From NCBI GenBank assembly GCA_035531075.1, contig DATKTO010000022.1, forward strand, positions 1 through 64,000: a DNA stretch of 64,000 nt. Reading direction: 5' to 3'. Below are positions 36,532-45,548 of the stretch, piece after piece; within the stretch, counting starts at the first letter, position 1; the number at the start of each line of letters is the position of its first letter. The position numbers and the translations under genes were made by a program. This DNA comes from 39-52-133 sp035531075 (GTDB taxonomy: Bacteria > Pseudomonadota > Gammaproteobacteria > Burkholderiales > Gallionellaceae). The notes under the pieces were generated by a model, which was not told the origin of the DNA, made no database searches, and saw nothing but the letters and a program-made list of their open reading frames with translations.

Positions 36532-37614
36532 ATGGCAGAAAACCTCCTCAATTTTGATGCGCAGCAACTGACCGACTGGTTCGCGGAACAAGGCGAAAAG
36601 CCTTTCCGCGCCCGTCAGGTGCTGCGCTGGATACACAAAATGGGGGAGCCCGATTTCGCGGCGATGACTGACATCGCCGCTTCCTTGCGCGAAAAGTTGC
36701 AGCAGCAGGCGTGCGTGACCGCACCCGTTGTGCAGCGCGAGGAACTTTCTACCGATGGTACGCGCAAGTGGTTGCTGAACGTTGGCACCGGTAATGCGAT
36801 CGAGACCGTGTATATCCCTGAAGCCGAGCGCGGTACGCTGTGTGTTTCCACCCAGGCCGGCTGCGCGCTGGACTGCTCATTCTGTTCCACCGGCAAGCAG
36901 GGTTTTAACCGCAACTTGAGTGTGGCTGAAATTGTCGGCCAGTTGTGGTGGGCCAATCGCGAGATCGGCAAGGATGCCAATGGCAACTGGCCGATCAGCA
37001 ATGTGGTGTTTATGGGCATGGGCGAGCCGCTGCTCAATTTCAACAACACGGTCAGCGCCTTGCGCCTGATGCTGGATGACAACGCCTATGGCCTGTCGCG
37101 CCGCCGTGTGACGGTGTCCACTTCCGGCATCGTGCCCGCGATGGACCGGCTGCGCGAGGAGTGCCCGGTTGCGCTGGCAGTGTCACTGCATGCGCCGAAT
37201 GATGCGCTGCGCGATGTGCTGGTGCCGGTTAACCAGAAGTATCCGCTGCGAGAATTGCTGGCAGCATGCAACCGCTATCTGGAACGCGCGCCACGCGATT
37301 TTATTACCTTCGAATATGTGATGCTGGCGGGGGTGAATGACAGCGAAAATCAGGCGCGTGAACTGGTGGCGCTGGTGCGGGATGTGCCGTGCAAATTTAA
37401 CCTGATTCCGTTTAACCCGATTCCGCAGGCACCGTATCAGCGCTCAGGCGCGGAAGCGATACGCCGCTTCCGCGACGTGTTGATGCAGGCGGATATTGTT
37501 ACCACCACGCGCAAGACGCGCGGCGATGACATCGCTGGCGCCTGCGGACAACTGGCTGGCCAGGTTCTGGACAAGACCAAAAGAACACGCAATTCCGCAG
37601 GGGCAGGTTTATGA
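36532..37614 (+). CDS. rlmN: Dual-specificity 23S rRNA/tRNA methyltransferase RlmN
   Basis: A 360-residue radical-SAM enzyme that methylates C2 of A2503 in 23S rRNA and A37 in some tRNAs. The 4Fe-4S motif CxxxCxxC appears as CALDCSFC (about 108-115), followed by the SAM-binding GMGEPLLNF. A C-terminal cysteine acting as methyl carrier is expected and a fitting one sits in GACGQLAGQ (about 343). It overlaps pilW by 4 bases (ATGA). Confidence 0.96.
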   Translation: MAENLLNFDAQQLTDWFAEQGEKPFRARQVLRWIHKMGEPDFAAMTDIAASLREKLQQQACVTAPVVQREELSTDGTRKWLLNVGTGNAIETVYIPEAERGTLCVSTQAGCALDCSFCSTGKQGFNRNLSVAEIVGQLWWANREIGKDANGNWPISNVVFMGMGEPLLNFNNTVSALRLMLDDNAYGLSRRRVTVSTSGIVPAMDRLREECPVALAVSLHAPNDALRDVLVPVNQKYPLRELLAACNRYLERAPRDFITFEYVMLAGVNDSENQARELVALVRDVPCKFNLIPFNPIPQAPYQRSGAEAIRRFRDVLMQADIVTTTRKTRGDDIAGACGQLAGQVLDKTKRTRNSAGAGL

Positions 37615-38366
37615 AGTTTATTGCATTGGTATTGCTGGCATTGTTGTCGGCTGGCTGCGCTTCATCGGGCGGCGATGCGCAACAGCAAAGCACTGTCGAC
37701 AAACAAGCCAGCGCCAGGATACATACAGAATTGGCGGCTGTATATTATGGGCAGCACCAATATGGTGTGGCACTGGACGAATTGAAGTTTGCGTTGAGCA
37801 TGGACAGCAAATATGCGCCTGCTTACGGTGTGCGCGGCTTGGTGTATATGGCCTTGCTTGAAGACACAAAGGCCGAAGAAGATTTTGCGCGCAGCCTGGA
37901 TCTTGACGGCAATGATTCTGGAACGCGCAACAATTATGGCTGGTTTTTGTGCCAGCGGGGCCGTGAAAAAGAGTCTATGGCACAATTCATGGAAGCGGTG
38001 AAAAATCCGCTATATGCGACCCCGGAGAAGGCGTACCTGAATGCGGGTCTGTGTTCAAAAAAATTCGGCAGGATAAATGAGGCAGAGACATTTTTGAAAA
38101 ACGCCTTGTCCTTGCAGCCCAAGATGACAGAAGCCTTGTTGGGAATGGCTGAGTTGAGTTTCTCCAAAGCAGACTATGCAGGCGCAAAATCGTACTATTT
38201 GCGCCTGTCTCGCAATGGAGTTGAATTGTCTGCCGCAGACCTGTTGCTGGCAGCTCGTGTTGAACGCAAACTTGGAGACAAGAATGCGGAGGCAAGTTAT
38301 AAGTTGCAATTGCGTAAGCGTTTCCCTGAGTCACGGGAAACTCAATTAATGTTAAGTGGCCAATAA
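37611..38366 (+). CDS. pilW: Type IV pilus biogenesis/stability lipoprotein PilW (PilF)
   Basis: A 251-residue lipoprotein: signal sequence ending in the lipobox SAGC (Cys about 18), then about six TPR-like repeats, for example DELKFALSMDSKYAPAYGVRGLVYMAL. PilW/PilF is the pilotin that places the secretin PilQ in the outer membrane. It starts inside the rlmN stop and shares its last base with rodZ, within the ndk-rlmN-pilW-rodZ-ispG-hisS order common in this group. A secretin partner would be PilQ elsewhere, or possibly the secretin at 59379. Confidence 0.88.
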   Translation: MKFIALVLLALLSAGCASSGGDAQQQSTVDKQASARIHTELAAVYYGQHQYGVALDELKFALSMDSKYAPAYGVRGLVYMALLEDTKAEEDFARSLDLDGNDSGTRNNYGWFLCQRGREKESMAQFMEAVKNPLYATPEKAYLNAGLCSKKFGRINEAETFLKNALSLQPKMTEALLGMAELSFSKADYAGAKSYYLRLSRNGVELSAADLLLAARVERKLGDKNAEASYKLQLRKRFPESRETQLMLSGQ

Positions 38367-39448
38367 TGAATACACATCAAGACAATCAAATTACCGATAT
38401 AGACGCTAATAAAGAACCCTCGCTAAGCGTGGGTAAAACACTGCGCGAAGCGCGTGAGCAACTGGGGCTGAGTGTGAACGATGTGGCGAACCGCATCAAA
38501 TTTGCACCGCGCCAAGTTGAGGCGCTGGAAGCTGATGATTATGTTCAGTTGCCTGAGGCGGCCTTTGTGCGTGGATTTGTCCGCAGCTATGCGCGCTTGC
38601 TGGAGCTTGATTCGAGCCGCTTATTATCCAGTCTGCCATCTTCGCATATGCAAGCTGCGTCCACCCAGGAAGTGAAGTCGGTTGAAATACCTTTGCCCAC
38701 GCCATTCAGTGCCCGCCGCCACAATATTGTCTGGCTTGCCGCAGCGCTTGGTATCGCGTTATTGCTGGCAATATTTGAGCGTTTACATGACACACCACAA
38801 GTTGTCGAACCGGCGGCCAAAACCATTGTGCAGCCGCTAGAGTTGCCGAGCGAAGACACAGGCGTTCAGTTGCCCGAACAGGTACACCCTGCTGCACCTG
38901 TTCCATCGAAAACTGTTCGCGCTGTGCAGCCACCTGCAACACAGAAGCCTGTTCCGCCCAAATCTGTTACTGCTGATGCGGTGAAGCAAACATTGCAGCC
39001 TGTACCTCAGCAGGCTACGCGCACCGCTCCGGCAGCGGCCCCCACGCCAGCCCCCGTAGTGCCCGCGCCAGTTGCTCCAGCGCCACCGAAACCCGTTGCG
39101 ACTGCTCCGGTGAAGCAAGCTTGGCAGCCAGTGCCTCAGGCAACTGATCGTACTGCGCCTGGAGCAGCTTCTGCTGATCAGCCTGCGGTTAGCGCTGGTC
39201 CAAATGCGACTGAGCATGCCTTGCGCCTGGAATTCGATGAAGATGCCTGGGTAGAGGTGAAGGACGGAACTGACAAGGTGCTGATATCCAAGGTGTATAC
39301 GGCGGGTAGTTTAGTGCGTGTAAGGGGCAAAGCGCCGATGTTATTGACTATTGGAAACTCACAGGCTGTACGTGTTTTTGATAACGGAAAACAGATTAAG
39401 CCTGGCCGCCCTAATTCCTCTGGTGTGGCGCGTATCACACTGAATTAA
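38366..39448 (+). CDS. rodZ: RodZ-like cytoskeletal protein with helix-turn-helix domain
   Basis: The 360-residue protein has an N-terminal Xre-type helix-turn-helix (about 24-90), one membrane segment (about 120-138), a proline/alanine-rich periplasmic linker (about 145-280) and a C-terminal DUF4115 domain (about 284-357). RodZ links MreB to the membrane and controls cell shape. The linker contains two degenerate copies of a unit (about 194-222 and 242-267) with shared VKQxxQPVPQ and TAP pieces, suggesting a duplication. The ispG ATG begins 3 bases after its stop. Confidence 0.92.
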   Translation: MNTHQDNQITDIDANKEPSLSVGKTLREAREQLGLSVNDVANRIKFAPRQVEALEADDYVQLPEAAFVRGFVRSYARLLELDSSRLLSSLPSSHMQAASTQEVKSVEIPLPTPFSARRHNIVWLAAALGIALLLAIFERLHDTPQVVEPAAKTIVQPLELPSEDTGVQLPEQVHPAAPVPSKTVRAVQPPATQKPVPPKSVTADAVKQTLQPVPQQATRTAPAAAPTPAPVVPAPVAPAPPKPVATAPVKQAWQPVPQATDRTAPGAASADQPAVSAGPNATEHALRLEFDEDAWVEVKDGTDKVLISKVYTAGSLVRVRGKAPMLLTIGNSQAVRVFDNGKQIKPGRPNSSGVARITLN

Positions 39449-39451
39449 ATT

Positions 39452-40678
39452 ATGACGCATTCCATATTAGCGCGCCGTATTGCGCAGCGTGTCATGGTGG
39501 GCAAGGTTGCTGTCGGTGGCAATGCACCGGTGGTGGTGCAGTCCATGACCAACACTGATACTGCTGATGCGCAGGGCACCGCACGCCAGGTATATGAGTT
39601 GGCCAAGGCTGGTTCTGAGCTGGTGCGCATCACTGTCAATACGCCAGAAGCGGCAGCGCAGGTGCCGCGCATACGCGAGCTGCTTGATGGCATGGGCTGT
39701 GATGTGCCGCTGGTGGGGGATTTTCACTATAACGGCCATCGCCTGCTGAGTGAATTTCCCGACTGCGCGCAGGCGCTGGCAAAGTATCGCATCAATCCCG
39801 GCAATGTGGGACGCAACCGCAAGGGGGAAGATCAGTTTGGCATGATGATAGAGGTTGCCTGCCGCTATGACAAACCTGTGCGTATCGGAGTGAACTGGGG
39901 CAGCCTGGATTCGGAGCTGATCGTGCGCATGATGGATGAAAACGCCAAGTTGCCACAGCCGAAGACTGCCGCCGAAGTGACGCGCGAAGCACTGATTGTG
40001 TCGGCACTGGAAAGCGCGAAACGTGCAGAAGCGTTGGGCATGCCGCATGACCGCATCGTGTTGTCATGCAAGGTGAGCGGGGTGCAGGATCTGATTATGG
40101 TGTACCGCGATTTGGCGCAGCGTTGCGACTTCCCGCTGCATCTGGGCTTGACTGAAGCGGGCATGGGTTCGAAAGGTATTGTTGCGTCTACCGCAGCACT
40201 GAGTGTGCTGTTGCAGGAGGGAATAGGCGACACGATACGCATCTCGCTGACGCCGGAGCCGGGTGGCGATCGCACGCAGGAAGTTGTGGTGGCGCAGGAG
40301 ATTTTGCAGACCATGGGCTTGCGCGCGTTCACGCCGATGGTGACTGCCTGTCCCGGCTGCGGGCGCACGACCAGCACCGTGTTTCAGGAGTTGGCGCAAA
40401 GCATACAGTCTTACCTGCGCTCGGAGATGACGGTATGGCGGGAGAAGTATATAGGCGTGGAAGAAATGAATGTGGCCGTGATGGGCTGCATCGTGAACGG
40501 TCCCGGTGAAAGCAAGATGGCGAATATCGGCATCAGCTTGCCGGGTACGGGAGAGACTCCTGCAGCACCGGTGTATGTGGACGGAGAGAAGGTTGTTACG
40601 CTGCGCGGCGAAAATATCGCCAATGATTTCAAGAAAATAGTGGATGACTACGTTGCCAGAAAATATCTAAAAAAGTAG
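39452..40678 (+). CDS. ispG: 4-hydroxy-3-methylbut-2-en-1-yl diphosphate synthase
   Basis: IspG converts MEcPP to HMBPP in the MEP isoprenoid pathway, using a 4Fe-4S cluster. The 408-residue protein has the TIM-barrel half (VVVQSMTNTDTADAQGT near 29) and the C-terminal cluster domain with cysteines in ACPGCGRTTS (about 298-307) and GCIVNGPGES (about 345). The enzyme also needs reducing power from flavodoxin or ferredoxin. It follows rodZ with a 3-base gap. Confidence 0.97.
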   Translation: MTHSILARRIAQRVMVGKVAVGGNAPVVVQSMTNTDTADAQGTARQVYELAKAGSELVRITVNTPEAAAQVPRIRELLDGMGCDVPLVGDFHYNGHRLLSEFPDCAQALAKYRINPGNVGRNRKGEDQFGMMIEVACRYDKPVRIGVNWGSLDSELIVRMMDENAKLPQPKTAAEVTREALIVSALESAKRAEALGMPHDRIVLSCKVSGVQDLIMVYRDLAQRCDFPLHLGLTEAGMGSKGIVASTAALSVLLQEGIGDTIRISLTPEPGGDRTQEVVVAQEILQTMGLRAFTPMVTACPGCGRTTSTVFQELAQSIQSYLRSEMTVWREKYIGVEEMNVAVMGCIVNGPGESKMANIGISLPGTGETPAAPVYVDGEKVVTLRGENIANDFKKIVDDYVARKYLKK

Positions 40679-40726
40679 TGGCGAGCGATGTCTTCCCCTC
40701 TACCAATATCACCGAGTTTATGATCT

Positions 40727-42016
40727 ATGAGTAACCCCCCACTGCAAGCCGTACGCGGCATGAATGACATCCTGCCGGACGAGGCGCAACTTTGGCTATG
40801 GTTCGAAGATACTGTGCGCGACTGGCTGGATTCTTACGGCTATCGAAATATCCGCATGCCGTTGGTGGAGCCAACGGCCCTGTTCAAGCGCGCGATTGGC
40901 GAAGTAACCGACATCGTTGAAAAAGAGATGTACAGTTTTGAAGACAGTCTCAATGGCGACCAGTTGACGCTACGCCCCGAGGGTACTGCATCCTGCGTGC
41001 GCGCGGTGCTGCAGCACAACCTGTTGTACAATGCGCCGCAGCGTTTGTATTACAGCGGCCCGATGTTCCGCCATGAGCGCCCGCAAAAGGGACGTTACCG
41101 GCAGTTTCATCAAATTGGCGTGGAAGCCTTGGGTTATGCAGACGCGGATATGGATGCCGAGCAAATCCTGATGTGCGCGCGTTTGTGGCGAAAGCTCGGC
41201 ATTAGCGACGTGACACTGCAAATCAACACCTTGGGCGATGCAGCAGCGCGCAAACAGCATCGCGAGAAATTGATCGCCTATTTTGCGCAATACGCCGAGC
41301 TGCTGGATGAGGATGCCAAGCGACGCCTGCATGCCAATCCGCTGCGCATACTGGACAGCAAAAATCCGGCGATGCACGACCTGATTGCGGGTGCCCCCAG
41401 GCTGATTGACGAGCTGCATGAAGACGCCATTCTGCATTTTGAAGCGGTGCAAAGCATCCTCAAGCAGCATGGCGTGGCTTACGAAATCAATCCGCGTTTG
41501 GTGCGCGGACTCGACTATTACAACCGCACCGTATTTGAGTGGGTCACCACGCGCCTCGGTGCGCAGGGCACTATCTGCGCGGGAGGCCGTTACGATGGCC
41601 TGATTGAACAGATCGGCGGCAAGCCGGCTGCAGCCTGCGGTTTCGCGATGGGTGTGGAACGTTTGTTGTCGCTGTTGCAGGAAGACGGCATTGTTAATCC
41701 GGTTGCACCGCTGGATGTCTATTTGGTGCATCAGGGGGAATTGGCTGATGCGATGGCCAGCGTGCTGGCCGAGCAATTGCGTGATGCGGGTTTGCGCGTG
41801 GCCTTGCATTGCGGTGGCGGGAGTTTCAAGTCGCAGATGAAAAAGGCGGATGGCAGCGGCGCGCACTTTGCGCTCATCATTGGTGATGACGAGGCGCAAG
41901 CCGGCCAAGCCACGCTGAAGCCATTGCGCGATGGCGGCGAACAGGTGAGGGTGCAGCAAGCTGAATTGCCGCAAGTGATTAAGCATAAGATTAATAAAGT
42001 GATAAAAAAAGGATAA
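40727..42016 (+). CDS. hisS: Histidine--tRNA ligase
   Basis: A 429-residue class II aminoacyl-tRNA synthetase. Motif 2 appears as FRHERPQKGRYRQFHQ (about 111-126), the histidine-specific LVRGLDYYNRTVFEW near 256 and motif 3 GGRYDGL near 285. A C-terminal anticodon-binding domain covers about 330-425. Length matches E. coli HisRS (424). The 48-bp gap after ispG has no clear ribosome binding site. yfgM follows 4 bases after the stop. Confidence 0.97.
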   Translation: MSNPPLQAVRGMNDILPDEAQLWLWFEDTVRDWLDSYGYRNIRMPLVEPTALFKRAIGEVTDIVEKEMYSFEDSLNGDQLTLRPEGTASCVRAVLQHNLLYNAPQRLYYSGPMFRHERPQKGRYRQFHQIGVEALGYADADMDAEQILMCARLWRKLGISDVTLQINTLGDAAARKQHREKLIAYFAQYAELLDEDAKRRLHANPLRILDSKNPAMHDLIAGAPRLIDELHEDAILHFEAVQSILKQHGVAYEINPRLVRGLDYYNRTVFEWVTTRLGAQGTICAGGRYDGLIEQIGGKPAAACGFAMGVERLLSLLQEDGIVNPVAPLDVYLVHQGELADAMASVLAEQLRDAGLRVALHCGGGSFKSQMKKADGSGAHFALIIGDDEAQAGQATLKPLRDGGEQVRVQQAELPQVIKHKINKVIKKG

Positions 42017-42020
42017 TAAA

Positions 42021-42674
42021 ATGTCGATGATTGATTTGCACGAGCAGGAACAACTGGACGCACTGAAGACGTGGTGGAAAGATAATCGCAAGTGGCTGCT
42101 CGCGACACTCGCGGTTGTTCTGGTCGCTTATGCCGCGCTAACCTACTGGAAAAGCTATCAGGGTAAACAGGCTGCTGAAGCGTCCACACTGTATGCCGAA
42201 GTACTCAAGCAGGTTGCCAGCAACGACCCTAAGCGCATTAATGATTCCGTTGCGGCACTGGTTGCAAAATACAGCGGCACGGCTTATGCGCCGCGCGCGC
42301 AATTGCTGGCAGTGCAAGCCAATATGCAGGCAAAAGATTTTGCACTCGCCAAATCGCAGCTTGAGTGGGTGATATCACACGCCAGTGAAGGTGGATTGCA
42401 GGATACCGCCCGCCTGAAATTGTCCAGCATTCTGCTGGATGAGAAAAAATATGACGAAGCTATGAAGCTTCTGGATGCAACACATCCAGAAGCTTTTGTC
42501 GGCCTGTATGCCGATCTTAAGGGTGATGTGCTGGCCGCGCAGGGCAAGACAGCAGAGGCGCGTGCAGCCTATAAGATGGCGTTAGAGAAGATGGACGGCA
42601 AGAGTGCATACCGTAATTTGATCCAACTCAAATTGGACGGTCTCGGCACGGACAGCCAGGGTGGGGTGAAGTGA
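42021..42674 (+). CDS. yfgM: YfgM family ancillary SecYEG translocon protein
   Basis: A 217-residue protein with a short cytoplasmic start (IDLHEQEQLDALKTWWKDN), one membrane segment (about 25-42) and a periplasmic TPR-like helical domain (about 50-205). YfgM is anchored at the SecYEG translocon and, with PpiD, helps proteins emerging into the periplasm. It overlaps the GTG start of bamB by 4 bases. The hisS-yfgM-bamB-der order is conserved. Confidence 0.92.
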   Translation: MSMIDLHEQEQLDALKTWWKDNRKWLLATLAVVLVAYAALTYWKSYQGKQAAEASTLYAEVLKQVASNDPKRINDSVAALVAKYSGTAYAPRAQLLAVQANMQAKDFALAKSQLEWVISHASEGGLQDTARLKLSSILLDEKKYDEAMKLLDATHPEAFVGLYADLKGDVLAAQGKTAEARAAYKMALEKMDGKSAYRNLIQLKLDGLGTDSQGGVK

Positions 42675-43801
42675 AACTGAATCGCAGTGCGCTTGTACTG
42701 CCGATTCTGGTTTTGCTGGCAGGCTGCTTTGGCGGCAAGCTAACGGGTAAGGAACCCGCGGAGCTTCGCGACTTCAAACCAGGCGCAAGCATGGAGGTGC
42801 GCTGGAAGCGCAACGTGGGCGAGGTCGGAAACGCAGGCTTGCAGCCCGTTGTCACGCGTAACGCAGTATATGTTGCCAATGCAGATGGCGAGCTGTTTCG
42901 CCTGAATCCAATCAGCGGCAAGAAAGTCTGGAAGATCGACACCGGCTTCAAAATTTCAGGAGCGGTGGGTGCGGGTGATGGTCTGGTGGTAGTCGGCGGC
43001 TTGAAAAGCGAGGTGGCTGCTTTCGATGAAGACGGAAAGTTGCGCTGGATAACAAGGGTGTCGAGCGAAGTATTGAGTGCTCCGCAAATTGCCGATGGCA
43101 TGGTGGTTGTTCGCAGCAGCGATGGCCGCATCGCCGCATTAAGCGTTGAGGACGGCAAGCGTCAGTGGCTGTATGAGCGCTCCACGCCCACGCTGATCGT
43201 GCGTAGCCACGCCGGCGTGGTCATTCAGCGCGGCGTGGTCTATGCCGGTTTTGCAGCGGGCAGGCTGGCGGCAATCAGTCTGGCCAATGGCGCTGTCGTT
43301 TGGGAGTCAGCTGTTTCACAGCCTCGCGGCAATACCGAACTGGAACGCATCAGCGATATCACCAGCCTGCCCGCAGTCGACAGTGAGAAAATCTGTGCAG
43401 TTGCCTTTCAGGGACGCACAGCCTGTTTTGATATTAAACAGGGTGCGATGTTGTGGAGCCGTGACTTGTCTAGCGATAAGGGGCTCACCCTGGTGCAGAA
43501 CTATCTCTATGTGAGCGATGACCAGGCCACTGTGTTGGCATTGGATAAAGCCAGTGGCAGCACAGTGTGGAAGAATGACCAGTTGTTCATGCGCCAGGTT
43601 TCTGCTCCCTGGGTGATGGATAAGTATGTGGTGGTTGGGGACTTTAAGGGTTACCTGCATGTATTGAGCCGCGAAGACGGTAGCCTGCTTGCACGGATCA
43701 AGACTGACGGCAGCCCGATTTTATTTGCGCCGGTGTTGCTGGGCAAAGGTTTACTGTTACAAACGCGTGACGGCGGCGTTTACTCCGTTGAAATAAATTA
43801 A
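42671..43801 (+). CDS. bamB: Outer membrane protein assembly lipoprotein BamB
   Basis: The 376-residue lipoprotein has a signal peptide ending LLAGC (Cys about 17) and an eight-bladed beta-propeller of PQQ-like repeats, seen as repeated WK/DG patterns such as GKKVWKIDTGFKISGAVGAGDG split across blades. BamB supports BamA in inserting outer-membrane proteins. It starts with GTG at 42671, overlapping the yfgM stop. The same genome segment encodes TamA/TamB, a second outer-membrane assembly route. Confidence 0.95.
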   Translation: MKLNRSALVLPILVLLAGCFGGKLTGKEPAELRDFKPGASMEVRWKRNVGEVGNAGLQPVVTRNAVYVANADGELFRLNPISGKKVWKIDTGFKISGAVGAGDGLVVVGGLKSEVAAFDEDGKLRWITRVSSEVLSAPQIADGMVVVRSSDGRIAALSVEDGKRQWLYERSTPTLIVRSHAGVVIQRGVVYAGFAAGRLAAISLANGAVVWESAVSQPRGNTELERISDITSLPAVDSEKICAVAFQGRTACFDIKQGAMLWSRDLSSDKGLTLVQNYLYVSDDQATVLALDKASGSTVWKNDQLFMRQVSAPWVMDKYVVVGDFKGYLHVLSREDGSLLARIKTDGSPILFAPVLLGKGLLLQTRDGGVYSVEIN

Positions 43802-43815
43802 ACGAGAATCTCAAT

Positions 43816-45228
43816 ATGTTGCCCACACTGGTTTTAGTTGGTCGTCCGAATGTGGGCAAATCGACGCTGTTCAATCGCCTTACCCGCAGCCGTGATGCGC
43901 TGGTTGCGGATCTCCCGGGTTTAACGCGTGACCGCCATTATGGTCGCGGTCGTGTTGGCGAACGGCCTTATCTGGTGGTTGATACGGGCGGACTGGAACC
44001 CGTCGCCAAGGACGGCATCATGCACGAAATGGCCAAGCAGACCCTGCAGGCCATAGATGAAGCGGATATGGTGCTGTTTCTGGTGGATGGCCGCCAAGGC
44101 CTGACCCCGCAGGACAAAATCATTGCGAACCTGCTGCGCAAAACTGGCCGCCCGGTACAGCTATTGGTGAACAAGGCCGAAGGCATGCAGCGCGCCCGTG
44201 TGACCAACGAATTCTTTGAACTGGGTCTCGGCGAACCCATACCGATTTCGTCTGCGCATGGCGATAATGTCACTGAAGTTATCGCTATGGTGTTTGAAGA
44301 GCTGCCCCAGCAGGAACAGGCTGCGGAAGAGCAGTCTGATCACCCCAAGCTGGCAATAGTCGGTCGTCCCAACGTCGGAAAATCTACTCTGGTCAACGCC
44401 ATTCTTGGAGAAGAGCGGGTCATTGCTTTCGATCAGCCGGGCACGACGCGCGACAGCATCTACATCGATTTTGAACGAAGCGGCAAGCAGTACACCATTA
44501 TCGATACCGCTGGCGTGCGACGTCGCGGCAAGATTGATGAAGCGGTCGAAAAGTTTTCGGTTGTCAAAACGATGCAGGCAATAGAGGACGCCAACGTGGT
44601 GATACTGGTAGTGGATGCTCGCGACCAGATTACAGAGCAGGACGCGCATTTGGCAGACTTTGTGCTGCAAGCCGGGCGTGCGCTGGTGCTGGCGGTGAAT
44701 AAATGGGACGGCCTGGACGCGTATCAGCGCGATACCGCGAAACGCGACATTGATCGCAAGTTGCACTTCCTGAGCTTCGCCAAGCACCATTTTATTTCAG
44801 CGCTGAAAGGCGATGGTGTGCAGTCCCTGTTCAAATCCGTGGATGAAGCGTACGCCGCGGCAATGGCGAAACTGCCCACACCTTTGCTTACCCGGGTATT
44901 GATGGACGCGGTAGACAAGCAGCAGCCGCCGCGCGGCGGCGTCTTCCGTCCAAAGATGCGCTATGCACACCAGGGCGGAAGTAACCCACCCCTGATTATT
45001 ATCCACGGCAGTGCACTGGATAAAGTGCCGGAAAGCTACAGGCGTTATCTCGAAAAAACCTTCTGCGACGCGTTCAAGCTGCAGGGCACGCCGCTCAGGG
45101 TCGAGTTTAGGGCCGGTGCCAACCCTTTCGCGGACAAGACGCCCAAAAAGATAACGGAGAGTGAAAGGCGTGAGGCTATCAAGGTGGCTGACCGTGTGCG
45201 TAACCGTGCGCGGCGCGAACCAAAGTGA
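43816..45228 (+). CDS. der: Ribosome biogenesis GTPase Der
   Basis: The 470-residue Der (EngA) has two consecutive GTPase domains, each with its own P-loop: GRPNVGKSTLFNRL (about 8-21) and GRPNVGKSTLVNAIL (about 183-197). A C-terminal KH-like domain follows (about 365-450). Its double-GTPase layout is unique and it is needed for 50S subunit maturation. It follows bamB in the usual order, 14 bases downstream. Confidence 0.97.
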   Translation: MLPTLVLVGRPNVGKSTLFNRLTRSRDALVADLPGLTRDRHYGRGRVGERPYLVVDTGGLEPVAKDGIMHEMAKQTLQAIDEADMVLFLVDGRQGLTPQDKIIANLLRKTGRPVQLLVNKAEGMQRARVTNEFFELGLGEPIPISSAHGDNVTEVIAMVFEELPQQEQAAEEQSDHPKLAIVGRPNVGKSTLVNAILGEERVIAFDQPGTTRDSIYIDFERSGKQYTIIDTAGVRRRGKIDEAVEKFSVVKTMQAIEDANVVILVVDARDQITEQDAHLADFVLQAGRALVLAVNKWDGLDAYQRDTAKRDIDRKLHFLSFAKHHFISALKGDGVQSLFKSVDEAYAAAMAKLPTPLLTRVLMDAVDKQQPPRGGVFRPKMRYAHQGGSNPPLIIIHGSALDKVPESYRRYLEKTFCDAFKLQGTPLRVEFRAGANPFADKTPKKITESERREAIKVADRVRNRARREPK

Positions 45229-45314
45229 TAATAAACGAAGTCGTTAAGTAACTGGTCAGAAAGCCGGAAATCCAGTAGAGTTATCACCCCGATAAAAACA
45301 AGAGAAAAATAAAA

Positions 45315-45548
45315 ATGAGCGCAAAAGGGCAACAATTACAAGACCCGTTCCTGAACGCACTGCGTAAGGAACATGTGCAGGTGGCAATCTACCTGGTGAA
45401 CGGCATCAAGCTGCAAGGCCAGGTCGAATCATTTGACCAGTATGTGGTGCTGCTGAAAAATGCCACGCTGATCCAGATGGTATACAAGCACGCCATCTCT
45501 ACCATCGTCCCCGCACGCGCTGTCACCATCCCGTACGACACTGAATAA
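45315..45548 (+). CDS. hfq: RNA-binding chaperone Hfq
   Basis: A 77-residue Sm-like protein. The start KGQQLQDPFLNALRKEHV and the Sm2 motif YKHAISTIVPAR are those of Hfq. It forms a hexamer that pairs small regulatory RNAs with mRNAs. Its TAA stop overlaps the ATG of hflX by one base, as in many proteobacteria. The 86-bp gap upstream of it probably holds its promoter, but no convincing boxes were chosen. Confidence 0.98.
   Translation: MSAKGQQLQDPFLNALRKEHVQVAIYLVNGIKLQGQVESFDQYVVLLKNATLIQMVYKHAISTIVPARAVTIPYDTE

Noticed and set aside
40970..42091. 373-codon open frame opposite hisS
   Set aside because: Antisense shadow of hisS.
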